A stretch of 19,254 bases of DNA. Origin: an uncultured Eubacteriales bacterium. GTDB lineage: Bacteria; Bacillota; Clostridia; Oscillospirales; Acutalibacteraceae. The position numbers and the translations under genes were made by a program. Position 1 is the stretch's first letter. Each line of letters opens with the position of its first letter. Under the pieces are notes generated by a model. That model did no database searches and was not told the DNA's origin. It worked only from the letters and a program-made list of their open reading frames with translations. Shown here piece by piece: positions 12,159 through 19,225 of the stretch. Location: the NCBI GenBank assembly GCA_934643185.1, contig CAKUBN010000044.1, forward strand, positions 1 through 19,254, given 5' to 3'.

Positions 12159-12566
12159 ATGACGCTGAAAGAAAAATTGCTTAATGCCAAAACTTCAGAC
12201 ACACTGTTCAACGCGCTGTCTGACACAGATAAAAAGAAAAATCGCCTTTTTGCACATATTTCCGTTCTTCTTCAGCGCTGCAGAAAGGAAAAAGACCTTG
12301 ACCAATCCACCCTCGCAAAGAAGCTCGGTGTTTCTCAACCGAGTATTTCTAAGCTAGAAAGCGGAGACGCCAATGTATCTATCGGAAAGCTGGTAGAAAC
12401 CTTCGACGCCTTAGGGTACGATGTCGAGTTTTCCGTTAAACCCCAAAACGCAAGCGGCGCAAAGATCGAAGTGAGCGGAAGCAACGTGATTTCTTTCTTG
12501 CCGCCTATTTACATTATGAAATGGGACGATAATTGGAACAATAACAAAAAACTCGAGGTGAATTGA
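12159..12566 (+). CDS. higA: HigA-like XRE antitoxin with a C-terminal extension
   Basis: A 135-residue protein with an HTH at about residues 34-92 (LQRCRKEKDLDQSTLAKKLG, SQPSISKLESGDANVSIGKL). The first 30 residues probably contact the toxin. The end (about 105-135) is a non-conserved extension with exposed hydrophobic and aromatic residues, S-F-L-P-P-I-Y-I-M-K-W-D-D-N-W. In known toxin-antitoxin-chaperone systems such a tail (chaperone addiction region) makes the antitoxin depend on a SecB-like chaperone. A SecB-like gene follows one base after the stop, which supports that reading. GGAGG at 12148-12152 precedes ATG 12159. It would bind the upstream palindrome. Confidence 0.85.
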   Translation: MTLKEKLLNAKTSDTLFNALSDTDKKKNRLFAHISVLLQRCRKEKDLDQSTLAKKLGVSQPSISKLESGDANVSIGKLVETFDALGYDVEFSVKPQNASGAKIEVSGSNVISFLPPIYIMKWDDNWNNNKKLEVN

Positions 12567-12567
12567 T

Positions 12568-12939
12568 ATGATACTTCGCCATGTAAAAGTGAGAAACTTG
12601 ACGCTGAATGACTACCAACCATTGGAAAATGTCGATTTCTCTGTAACGGCTACGCATAATATGAAAGTTGAAGAAGACCACTATGAGTGCTTGACGGAAA
12701 TTTCGATTGAACAAAACGAGCAGACCATTTTGAATGCTCATTTCCTTTCTATGCTTGAACGAGAAAGCAATGATTTCGAGGACGAAGCTTGGCTGCACCA
12801 AACCAGTTTAGAGCAGATCTACCCACACATTCGCGCTATTATCATCTCTCTTATGTCCTCTGCCATGATCCAACCTATTCTGCTCCCCCTTCAAACTCCT
12901 CAGCTTGACGTCCCTCAGCTCGCCAAAACAGCAGAATAA
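12568..12939 (+). CDS. SecB-like chaperone of a toxin-antitoxin-chaperone module
   Basis: A 123-residue protein, somewhat shorter than E. coli SecB (about 155). The N-terminal half reads as antiparallel strands (VDFSVTATHNMKVEEDHYEC, LTEISIEQNEQTILNAHFLS). The C-terminal part Y-P-H-I-R-A-I-I-I-S-L-M-S-S-A-M-I-Q-P-I, then L-L-P-L-Q-T-P, closely follows the SecB pattern (F-P-Y-A-R-E-x-I-S-x-L-x-x-x-G-x-x-P-x-x-L-x-P). Start ATG 12568 has GAGGTG at 12554-12559, inside the antitoxin end. Bacillota generally lack SecB, so it most likely serves the antitoxin and not protein export. Family assignment is from memory of SecB sequences. Confidence 0.75.
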   Translation: MILRHVKVRNLTLNDYQPLENVDFSVTATHNMKVEEDHYECLTEISIEQNEQTILNAHFLSMLERESNDFEDEAWLHQTSLEQIYPHIRAIIISLMSSAMIQPILLPLQTPQLDVPQLAKTAE

Positions 12940-13015
12940 AAAAGCCCCACCGACAAAGCGCCGGCAGAGCTTAGAGGGAACAACACGGCAGCACACCGCT
13001 TTCACACCCGAAAAA

Positions 13016-13039
13016 ATAACACACTTTATAACACACTTT
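13016..13039. repeat. Right-end tandem repeat ATAACACACTTT (candidate integrase arm sites)
   Basis: ATAACACACTTT is present twice with no gap (13016-13027 and 13028-13039). The motif TAACACAC has the same 12-base spacing as at the left end (3633 and 3645). Both ends also share AAAATAACACACTTT (3641-3655 and 13013-13027). The rest of 12940-13151 holds no gene, only a copy of the CCCGCATAAA module at 13085-13116. Confidence 0.6.
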
Positions 13040-13151
13040 CACCCGCAAGCAGCAAAAGCATTCTTTTACCCACAAGTAAGGAAACCCGCATAAATACTGG
13101 ATTTTTTGAAGATTTGAAAAGGCTGTTTTCGCACGAAATTTCTATTTTTCG

Positions 13152-13178
13152 TGGTTCGAATCCAGTCAAGCGCGCCAA
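13152..13178 (+). repeat. attR core: right copy of the 27-bp direct repeat
   Basis: An exact copy of tRNA-Arg positions 3558-3584 with no tRNA body before it. It marks the right end of the element; host DNA resumes at 13179. Confidence 0.95.
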
Positions 13179-13181
13179 CGT

Positions 13182-13221
13182 CCAGTCACAACTACGCCTA
13201 AAGGGGTGTGGTTGTGACTGG
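13182..13221 (+). terminator. Hairpin that followed tRNA-Arg before the insertion
   Basis: CCAGTCACAACTACGCC (from 13182) pairs with GGTGTGGTTGTGACTGG (to 13221), with two G-T wobbles in 17. It is directly downstream of the attR core, so in the uninterrupted chromosome it would sit four bases behind tRNA-Arg and may act in its 3' processing or termination. The T tract is poor. Confidence 0.5.
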
Positions 13222-13241
13222 TGTCCTATATGGACTTTATA

Positions 13242-13270
13242 AAAGCCGGCGTCTAAAAGACGCCGGCTTT
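13242..13270. terminator. Bidirectional rho-independent terminator
   Basis: AAAGCCGGCGTC (13242-13253) and GACGCCGGCTTT (13259-13270) are perfect inverted arms. On the minus strand the stem is followed by TTTTATAAAG, so it likely ends the leftward MATE-DUF4364 operon. A weaker inverted pair, ACCCTT/AAGGGT, lies at 13307-13320. Confidence 0.8.
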
Positions 13271-13380
13271 CACTTTGTTCAAGCCATGGTGGTAGGATCA
13301 CCGTCTACCCTTAAAAGGGTCTTCATACGCTTTTTGCTTAAACGGTCTTCAATTCGTAAATTTAAAAAGGTGAAGTAAAC

Positions 13381-13956
13381 TCACGGATTTATAGCGTTTT
13401 TCATCATCTCGTCGTCGCCGGTAAGCGCCGCGAGCATCAGGTTATATACGCGCTGCGGGTCGCGGTGAAAATTCTTTTTCACTTCGCGGGCCTGGTAGAG
13501 GTCGGGCACGTATACGGTCAGGCTCATCAGCTCCATCTCGCCGCCGGAAATGTGGCACGTCACGTTGTAGCCGTTTTCGGTGCGGGCAATGGTCACCACG
13601 TTTTCGCGCTCCATCTTGGCGGAAGCCAGCAGGGCAGTCGCGGCAGCCACGGCCTTGTCGCGCACAGAGGAGGGGACAAGCTGCTCCAAGTCGTCCGCCA
13701 CGCTCTTGCCGCGCGGGGTCAGCACGTAGGTGTTGTTTTCGCCGCGGGCAACGTTGCCAAGGCTCACAAGGGCCGAGAGCGCATCGCTCGCTTCAAAATA
13801 ATTTGCAAGGGATTTCTCCTGCAAAACATTGATAATGTCGTCGCCCGAAAGCGGCGTGTTCACACTTTTGAGCATGTAGCAGATCAAAATGCGGATATCA
13901 CTTTTCGAGCGCAGTCCGCCCGGCGCAACGCCGCCGGTAAAAGCATCATATTCCAT
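13381..13956 (-). CDS. DUF4364 family protein
   Basis: A 191-residue cytoplasmic protein matching DUF4364, a Clostridia family with a winged-helix-like N-terminal part (SKSDIRILICYMLKSVNTPL, then DIINVLQEKSLANYFEASDA and LTPRGKSVADDLEQLVPSSV). The C-terminal domain carries the strand segment MELMSLTVYVPDLYQAREVK. A DNA-binding regulatory role is inferred from the wing pattern; the function is not established to my knowledge. ATG 13956 is chosen because AAAGGAGGT lies just upstream; the longer frame to 14094 runs into the MATE gene. It starts 16 bases after the MATE stop, so both share a transcript. Confidence 0.8.
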   Translation of the reverse strand: MEYDAFTGGVAPGGLRSKSDIRILICYMLKSVNTPLSGDDIINVLQEKSLANYFEASDALSALVSLGNVARGENNTYVLTPRGKSVADDLEQLVPSSVRDKAVAAATALLASAKMERENVVTIARTENGYNVTCHISGGEMELMSLTVYVPDLYQAREVKKNFHRDPQRVYNLMLAALTGDDEMMKNAINP

Positions 13957-13972
13957 ATAGTTTACCTCCTTT

Positions 13973-15304
13973 TTAATTATCAATAAAGCTGATATTCTTC
14001 CATTTTCCGCGCGCAAAGCGGATAACGAAGCATGCGCCACGGCAGAACCAGTCGATGCACATCGCGATCCATGTGCCCAAAATGCCCATGTCAAAGTAAA
14101 CCGCCAAAATGTAGCTGAAGCCGATGCGGAAGATCCACATGGAAAGCAGGGAAACGATCATCGTAAAGCGCACATCGTTCGCGGCGCGCAGGGCGTTCGG
14201 CAGGGCAAAGGCCAGCGGCCAAACGATGACGGCGCAGATGCCGTGCACAATGAAGACCTCCATTGTCATCGTGGTCGTTTCCTCGGAGAGCGAGTAGAAC
14301 GAAAGGATCTGCTTGCTGAAGAGCAGCATCAAAAGCGTCATGGACCAGATCACGCAGTACGTGATGAACATCAGCTTCTTTGTGTACTTTTTCACAGCTT
14401 CGTAGTCCTTTGCGCCGATGCACTGGCCAACGACCGTGATCATCGCCATGCCGAGCGCCATGCCCGGAATGACCTGCAAAGAAGCGAGGTTGCCCGCCAC
14501 GGCGTTCGCCGTGATGGAAATGGTGCCGAAGCCCGAAACGATGCTCGCGACGAGGATTTTGCCAATCTGGAAAATGCTGTTCTCAAGGCCGTTCGGCACG
14601 CCGATCTGCAAAATGCTCTTTAACATGGAGAAGTGGATCTCCGGCTTGTGGAGCTTATCATAGAAAATAACACGGCGCGGGTTCAAAAGCAGCACCGTAA
14701 TGATAATAGCGCCCACCGCACGGGAGACGAGCGAAGCCGCCGCCGCGCCCGCCGCAGCCATTTGGAAGCCGTAAATCAAAATCGCGTTGCCCACAATGTT
14801 GATGGTGTTCATCAAAATGGAGATGAGCATCGTCGTGCGCGAGTCGCCCATAGAGCGGAATAGCGCCGCGCCGGCATTGTAAACCGCAAGGAACGGATAG
14901 GAGATCGCAGAAAGCAAAAAATAGATCTGCGCGTGTGCCATAACGTCCGCTTCAATGGAGCCGAAAACCATGTTCAGCACCGGCTTGCGGAAAAATACGG
15001 CGATGACACCCAGCACGGTCGAAAGCGCAAGGCTCGCATAGAAAAGCTGCTTTGCCGCAAGGCTCGCGCTTTTGTGGTCGCCGCGCCCGATGTACTGGGA
15101 CGCAATGACCGCGCCGCCCGTCGCCAAAGAAGAAAACAGCGTGATGAGCAAAAAGTTGATGGAGTCCACAAGGGAGATGCCGGAAACTGCCGCCTCGCCG
15201 CAGGAGGATACCATCACGGTATCGGCCATGCCGATGGTCACAGCCAGAAGCTGCTCAATGACCAGGGGGATGATGAGCTTCCGCAGATCTTTGTTAGAAA
15301 ACAC
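13973..15304 (-). CDS. MATE family multidrug/Na+ efflux transporter
   Basis: A 443-residue polytopic membrane protein with about 12 hydrophobic segments in two similar halves. Marker features are L-R-K-L-I-I-P-L-V-I-E-Q near the N terminus, a G-M-A-D-T-V-M-V-S segment in TM1, the ASQYIGRGDHKSA loop in the first half, and V-V-G-Q-C-I-G-A-K-D in the second half. MATE proteins export cationic drugs or metabolites in exchange for Na+ or H+. The start is GTG 15304 with GAGG eight bases upstream. It is followed by DUF4364. The gap 15305-15564 shows no gene; it is AT-rich and probably carries this operon's promoter. Confidence 0.9.
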   Translation of the reverse strand: MFSNKDLRKLIIPLVIEQLLAVTIGMADTVMVSSCGEAAVSGISLVDSINFLLITLFSSLATGGAVIASQYIGRGDHKSASLAAKQLFYASLALSTVLGVIAVFFRKPVLNMVFGSIEADVMAHAQIYFLLSAISYPFLAVYNAGAALFRSMGDSRTTMLISILMNTINIVGNAILIYGFQMAAAGAAAASLVSRAVGAIIITVLLLNPRRVIFYDKLHKPEIHFSMLKSILQIGVPNGLENSIFQIGKILVASIVSGFGTISITANAVAGNLASLQVIPGMALGMAMITVVGQCIGAKDYEAVKKYTKKLMFITYCVIWSMTLLMLLFSKQILSFYSLSEETTTMTMEVFIVHGICAVIVWPLAFALPNALRAANDVRFTMIVSLLSMWIFRIGFSYILAVYFDMGILGTWIAMCIDWFCRGACFVIRFARGKWKNISFIDN

Positions 15305-15564
15305 GTCTTCGCCTCATTTCAAAATTCAGGCGCTTTGCAAAAACAAAAGCCGCATTTTTAACAAAGCCGCCCGTATAAATAACAGATATTTTAATTTTAC
15401 TATGTTTTCTACTAAAATGCAACGGGATAAGATAAAGTTTTTCGGCAATATTTTTGCAGGGGCAAAAAACGCCGTTTTTGTCCGTTTTGGGCTTTTCAAT
15501 CGAAACGAATCGGTGTACGATATATTCGGTGCGAAAATATCGGTTAAAAAAGTTGAATTAAGCA

Positions 15565-15593
15565 TTGCGAAATTTTGAATTCCGTGTTAAGAT
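15565..15593 (+). promoter_or_regulatory. Candidate promoter of the oxaloacetate decarboxylase operon
   Basis: TTGCGA (15565-15570) and TAAGAT (15588-15593) are separated by 17 bases, each matching the consensus at four of six positions. They lie about 100 bases before the first gene, leaving a long leader without an obvious known riboswitch fold. Confidence 0.4.
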
Positions 15594-15696
15594 ATAGCTA
15601 TTCTGATAAAATGCGGGAATGTGGTGTTTTTTTCAGAATGCAAATTACATTTTCTATTTTAATTTCCATAACGCTTCGGTGAAAGGAGGTAAGATT

Positions 15697-15993
15697 ATGG
15701 AGACCAACATCAGCACCGTACAGGTTGTTCTGATGGGCCTTATTACCGTGTTCGTGGTCCTGATCTGCTTGATCGCTATCATCAAGATCCTCGGCCTCAT
15801 CATGGAGAAGGTCGCTAAGAACCAGCCAGCTCCGGCAGCGGCCCCGGCCGCCGCAGCACCTGCTGCAGCACCCGCACCGGCAGTATCTGCTCAAAACAAC
15901 CAGCAGATCGTTGCCGCTATCGCAGTCGCGATCGCAGAGGAGATGGGCACGGACGTTTCGCACATCCGCATCCATTCCATCAAAAGAGTCTGA
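15697..15993 (+). CDS. oadG: Oxaloacetate decarboxylase gamma subunit (OadG-like)
   Basis: A 98-residue small membrane subunit. One membrane segment lies at about residues 9-37 (VVLMGLITVFVVLICLIAII), followed by an Ala/Pro-rich linker (43-63) and a cytoplasmic helix plus tail (QQIVAAIAVAIAEEMGTDVS, then HIRIHSIKRV). In the Na+-translocating decarboxylase this subunit links the cytosolic carboxyltransferase to the membrane pump and helps assembly. GAAAGGAGGT at 15681-15690 gives ATG 15697; the frame is open further upstream (15619) without a site. It is first in a four-gene operon, 42 bases before the biotin carrier. Confidence 0.82.
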   Translation: METNISTVQVVLMGLITVFVVLICLIAIIKILGLIMEKVAKNQPAPAAAPAAAAPAAAPAPAVSAQNNQQIVAAIAVAIAEEMGTDVSHIRIHSIKRV

Positions 15994-16035
15994 AATGCGC
16001 AAAGCGCGAAAACTAACAGATGAGAGGTAAGTTCA

Positions 16036-16392
16036 ATGAAAAAGTATAATGTCAACGTAAACGGCACAGCTTATGAAGTAACAGTAGAAGAAGTCGTCGG
16101 CGGCGCAGCACCGGCTCCGGTCGCAGCAGCTCCGGCAGCAGCACCCGCTCCGGCCCCGGTCGCAGCACCGGCAGGCGCAGGCGAGCAGGTCAAGAGCCCG
16201 ATGCCCGGCAACATCCTTTCCGTCAACGTCAACGTAGGTGATACCGTTGCTGAGGGCCAGGTCCTCATGATCCTCGAAGCTATGAAGATGGAAAACGAGA
16301 TTATGGCACCGAAGGCCGGCAAGGTCACCAGCGTGAACGTCCAGAAGGGCGCAACCGTTGAGAGCGGCACACTCCTCTGCGTTGTTGGCTAA
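16036..16392 (+). CDS. Biotin carboxyl carrier protein of the decarboxylase
   Basis: A 118-residue protein. An N-terminal strand segment (YNVNVNGTAYEVTVEEV) is followed by an Ala/Pro linker (about 23-48) and a biotinyl domain (about 52-118). The biotinylation motif is E-A-M-K-M with K84, and the sequence shows the half-repeat VKSPMPGNILSVNVNVGD typical of the fold. The biotin carries the carboxyl group from the carboxyltransferase to the membrane beta subunit, where it is released as CO2. In many bacteria this domain is fused to the alpha subunit; here it is separate. GAGAGGTAAG precedes ATG 16036. Confidence 0.93.
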   Translation: MKKYNVNVNGTAYEVTVEEVVGGAAPAPVAAAPAAAPAPAPVAAPAGAGEQVKSPMPGNILSVNVNVGDTVAEGQVLMILEAMKMENEIMAPKAGKVTSVNVQKGATVESGTLLCVVG

Positions 16393-16445
16393 GTTAAACT
16401 TAAGCCTACGCACATACTACTAAAATAAGGAGTGTTAAATTATTC

Positions 16446-17642
16446 ATGGAAGCGATAATTAATTTTCTGAATAGCACAGGCTTCGCAAAGCTCGGTGAAA
16501 ACCCGTGGCAGCTCGTCATGATTGTAATCTCCTGTGCTCTTCTGTACCTCGCTATCGTCAAGAAGTTCGAGCCGCTGCTCCTTCTGCCGATCGCATTCGG
16601 TATGCTTTTGACAAACCTGCCCGGTGCAGGCATTTACCATGCCGCACTGTTTGAAGGCGGCCACGTGCATTGGGAGATGTTTGCAGAAGGTATCCCGCTT
16701 GCAAACGGTTCCACGGAAGCTGCCGGTCTGCTCGACGTCCTCTATCTCGGCGTTAAGCTCGGTGTTTATCCGTGTCTCATCTTCATCGGCGTCGGCTGCA
16801 TGACAGACTTCGGTCCGCTGATTGCAAACCCGAAGAGCCTGCTGCTCGGCGCTGCCGCACAGCTCGGCATCTTCGTCACCTATGTCGGCGCTGTCCTGCT
16901 CGGCTTCACCCCGGCACAGGCCGGCTCCATCGGCATCATCGGCGGTGCAGACGGCCCTACGGCCATCTTCGTCACCTCCAAGCTCGCACCTGAACTCCTT
17001 GGCCCGATCGCCGTTGCCGCATATTCCTACATGGCGCTCGTTCCGGTTATTCAGCCGCCGATCATGAAGGCGCTCACCACAAAGAAAGAGCGTATGATTC
17101 AGATGAAGCAGCTCCGTCAGGTTACAAAGACCGAGAAGATTCTGTTCCCGATCGTGGTTACCATCTTTGTTTCCCTCATGCTGCCGTCCGCTGCATCCCT
17201 TGTCGGCTGCCTCATGCTCGGCAACCTTCTCCGTGAGAGCGGCGTAACAGAGCGTCTGAATAAGACCGCACAGAACGAGCTGATGAACATCGTTACGATC
17301 TTCCTCGGCACCTCTGTCGGTGCAACAGCTACCGCTGCAAACTTCCTCAATCCGCAGACGCTTAAGATTCTCGTCCTCGGCGTTGTTGCATTCGGTCTCG
17401 GCACCGCAGGCGGCGTTCTGCTCGCAAAGCTCATGAACGTCTTCCTTAAAGATAAGATCAATCCGCTCATCGGCTCCGCCGGTGTTTCCGCCGTTCCTAT
17501 GGCGGCTCGTGTATCGCAGGTCGTCGGCCAGAAAGAGAATCCGCGCAACTTCCTGCTCATGCACGCTATGGGTCCGAACGTCGCAGGCGTCATCGGTTCT
17601 GCTGTTGCAGCCGGTGTGTTCCTGGCTCTGTTCGGCGTTTGA
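16446..17642 (+). CDS. oadB: Na+-translocating decarboxylase beta subunit (OadB)
   Basis: A 398-residue integral membrane protein with around nine to eleven hydrophobic segments. It decarboxylates carboxybiotin and uses the energy to export Na+. The signature G-G-A-D-G-P-T-A-I-F (residues 166-175) carries D169, the counterpart of the essential Asp in Klebsiella OadB. The last membrane segments show G-P-N-V-A-G-V-I-G-S-A-V-A-A-G with the conserved Asn and Ser. Related beta subunits serve glutaconyl-CoA and methylmalonyl-CoA decarboxylases, but the adjacent alpha gene decides for oxaloacetate. AAGGAG lies about 13 bases before ATG 16446, longer than usual. It is followed by oadA after 30 bases. 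Confidence 0.92.
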   Translation: MEAIINFLNSTGFAKLGENPWQLVMIVISCALLYLAIVKKFEPLLLLPIAFGMLLTNLPGAGIYHAALFEGGHVHWEMFAEGIPLANGSTEAAGLLDVLYLGVKLGVYPCLIFIGVGCMTDFGPLIANPKSLLLGAAAQLGIFVTYVGAVLLGFTPAQAGSIGIIGGADGPTAIFVTSKLAPELLGPIAVAAYSYMALVPVIQPPIMKALTTKKERMIQMKQLRQVTKTEKILFPIVVTIFVSLMLPSAASLVGCLMLGNLLRESGVTERLNKTAQNELMNIVTIFLGTSVGATATAANFLNPQTLKILVLGVVAFGLGTAGGVLLAKLMNVFLKDKINPLIGSAGVSAVPMAARVSQVVGQKENPRNFLLMHAMGPNVAGVIGSAVAAGVFLALFGV

Positions 17643-17672
17643 TAACGCTTAGGAAAGGAAGTAACAGTTATT

Positions 17673-19121
17673 ATGGCTAAGAATCCCCTTAGAATTACCG
17701 ATACCATCCTGCGTGACGCGCACCAGTCTCAGGCCGCAACGCGCATGCGTATCGAGGATATGCTTCCGGCTTGCGAAAAGCTGGACAACATGGGTTACTG
17801 GTCTCTGGAGTGCTGGGGCGGCGCAACGTTCGACGTCTGCATGCGTTTCCTGAACGAAGACCCGTGGGAGCGTCTCAGAACGCTCAAAAAGGCAATGCCG
17901 AAGACCCCGTTGCAGATGCTCCTGCGCGGCCAGAACCTCCTCGGCTACAAGCACTATGCCGATGACGTAGTTGCAGAGTTCTGCAAAAAGTCCATCGAAA
18001 ACGGCATCGATGTCGTCCGTATCTTCGACGCACTGAACGATCCCCGCAACATGGAGACCGCTATGAAGTACGTCAAGGAATATGGCGGCAAGGCAGAGGC
18101 TGCCATCAGCTATACAAAGAGCCCCGTGCACAGCGAGGATTACTTTGTAAAGCTCGCTATGCAGCTTGAAAAGATGGGTGCAGATACCATCTGCATTAAA
18201 GATATGGCAAACCTGCTCCTTCCGTACGACGCATATTCGCTCGTAAAGAAGCTGAAGGAAAACGTCAGCGTGCCGATCCATCTGCATACCCACAACACCA
18301 CCGGTACAGGCGACATGGTCAACCTGATGGCTGCACAGGCAGGCGTTGACATCGTGGACTGCGCACTCTCCCCGCTCGCAAACGGCACCTCTCAGCCGGC
18401 AACCGAGTCCCTCGTTGCCACGCTGCAGGGCACCAGCCGTGATACCGGCCTTGATCTTGAGAAGCTCAGCGAGGTTGCCGCACACTTCCGTACGGTTGCC
18501 GATAAGCTGAACATTAACCCGAAGGTCCTTAAGGTCGATACCAACACGCTGCTGTATCAGGTTCCGGGCGGCATGCTTTCGAACCTTATCTCTCAGCTCA
18601 AGCAGGCAAACGCAGAAGACAAGTACTATGATGTGCTCGCAGAAGTGCCGCGCGTCCGTGCTGACTTCGGTTACCCGCCGCTCGTTACCCCGACCAGCCA
18701 GATCGTCGGTACGCAGGCTGTTATGAACGTTCTTGTCGGTGAGCGCTATAAGATGGTCACCAAAGAGAGCAAGGGCATGCTGCGCGGCGAATACGGCAAG
18801 CTGCCGGGCGAGGTGAACGAGGAAGTCCGCAAGAAGTGCATCGGCGATGACAAGGTCATCACCTGCCGTCCTGCCGACCTTATCGAGCCGGAGCTTGAGA
18901 AGTACAGAGCAGAGATCGGCGACAGAGCAAAGAGCGAAGAGGATGTCCTCTCCTACGCACTGTTCCCGGCTGTTGCTACAAAGTTCTTTGAGTGGCGCGA
19001 CAATCCGCATAAGGATGAAGCACCTGCCGCAGAAGCTGCACCGGCTGCAAAGCCCGCAGCACCGGCCAACAACGGCCCGAAGACCCTCTACGTCGAGGAT
19101 CTCACCAACGGCAACTTCTGA
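17673..19121 (+). CDS. oadA: Oxaloacetate decarboxylase alpha subunit, carboxyltransferase (OadA), without biotin domain
   Basis: A 482-residue enzyme that moves the C4 carboxyl of oxaloacetate to biotin, giving pyruvate. The TIM-barrel carboxyltransferase domain spans about residues 5-275. Metal and catalytic residues are visible: D15 (LRDAHQS), K176 in C-I-K-D-M-A-N (the lysine carbamylated in relatives), and H205/H207 in H-L-H-T-H-N. The conserved PYC/OADA helical domain follows (about 295-450). The tail is an Ala/Pro linker and a short L-Y-V-E-D-L-T-N end with no biotin site, in keeping with the separate carrier gene. A pyruvate carboxylase subunit B is the alternative, but the OadB and OadG neighbours argue against it. 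AAAGGAAGT precedes ATG 17673. Confidence 0.93.
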   Translation: MAKNPLRITDTILRDAHQSQAATRMRIEDMLPACEKLDNMGYWSLECWGGATFDVCMRFLNEDPWERLRTLKKAMPKTPLQMLLRGQNLLGYKHYADDVVAEFCKKSIENGIDVVRIFDALNDPRNMETAMKYVKEYGGKAEAAISYTKSPVHSEDYFVKLAMQLEKMGADTICIKDMANLLLPYDAYSLVKKLKENVSVPIHLHTHNTTGTGDMVNLMAAQAGVDIVDCALSPLANGTSQPATESLVATLQGTSRDTGLDLEKLSEVAAHFRTVADKLNINPKVLKVDTNTLLYQVPGGMLSNLISQLKQANAEDKYYDVLAEVPRVRADFGYPPLVTPTSQIVGTQAVMNVLVGERYKMVTKESKGMLRGEYGKLPGEVNEEVRKKCIGDDKVITCRPADLIEPELEKYRAEIGDRAKSEEDVLSYALFPAVATKFFEWRDNPHKDEAPAAEAAPAAKPAAPANNGPKTLYVEDLTNGNF

Positions 19122-19167
19122 TTGATCGGAAATCCGCTTAAATAAGTGAACAAAACGCTCGTCCCTG

Positions 19168-19189
19168 TTTATCAGTGTGAAGTGATAAA
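19168..19189. promoter_or_regulatory. Palindrome TTTATCA-n8-TGATAAA behind oadA
   Basis: TTTATCA (19168-19174) and TGATAAA (19183-19189) are perfect inverted arms with an 8-base spacer. It may be an operator for the gene that starts after the window; a ribosome binding site GGAGGTGG is present at 19241-19248. It also touches the next terminator stem. Confidence 0.35.
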
Positions 19190-19225
19190 ATAATGGTAGA
19201 CACGAAAGTGCCTACCATTATTTTT
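19189..19225 (+). terminator. Strong rho-independent terminator of the oad operon
   Basis: AATAATGGTAG pairs with CTACCATTATT, and the stem continues through one mismatch into CAC-GAAA-GTG, a GNRA tetraloop (19201-19210). TTT follows the stem. It ends the four-gene operon. Confidence 0.88.

Larger units (their letters stand above)
3558..13178. mobile_element. PICI-like integrated island of about 9.6 kb in tRNA-Arg(CCG)
   Basis: The element is bounded by an exact 27-bp repeat of the tRNA 3' end, with a tyrosine integrase at the left edge. Leftward integrase and CI-like repressor are followed by a divergent switch and a rightward block: Cro-like, Rha, small proteins, primase, helicase, an iteron-rich region, a sigma-like factor, an RHH-like protein and a toxin-antitoxin-chaperone module. 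No capsid, tail, terminase, lysis, relaxase or type IV secretion gene is recognised. Size, order and missing virion genes resemble phage-inducible chromosomal islands, in which the replication origin lies after the primase/rep gene. A decayed prophage or another integrative element is possible. Excision would leave one core copy. Confidence 0.88.

Noticed and set aside
13465..13986. Plus-strand frame of 173 codons opposite DUF4364
   Set aside because: His/Gly/Ala-rich shadow of a recognised gene family on the minus strand.
16440..17564. Long minus-strand frame of 374 codons opposite oadB
   Set aside because: Rich in Cys, Glu and Asp from reversed membrane codons; oadB on the plus strand has its signature motif.
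17649..19010. Long minus-strand frame of 453 codons opposite oadA
   Set aside because: It is the antisense shadow of oadA, whose plus-strand catalytic motifs and ribosome binding site are clear; the minus frame shows no family pattern.
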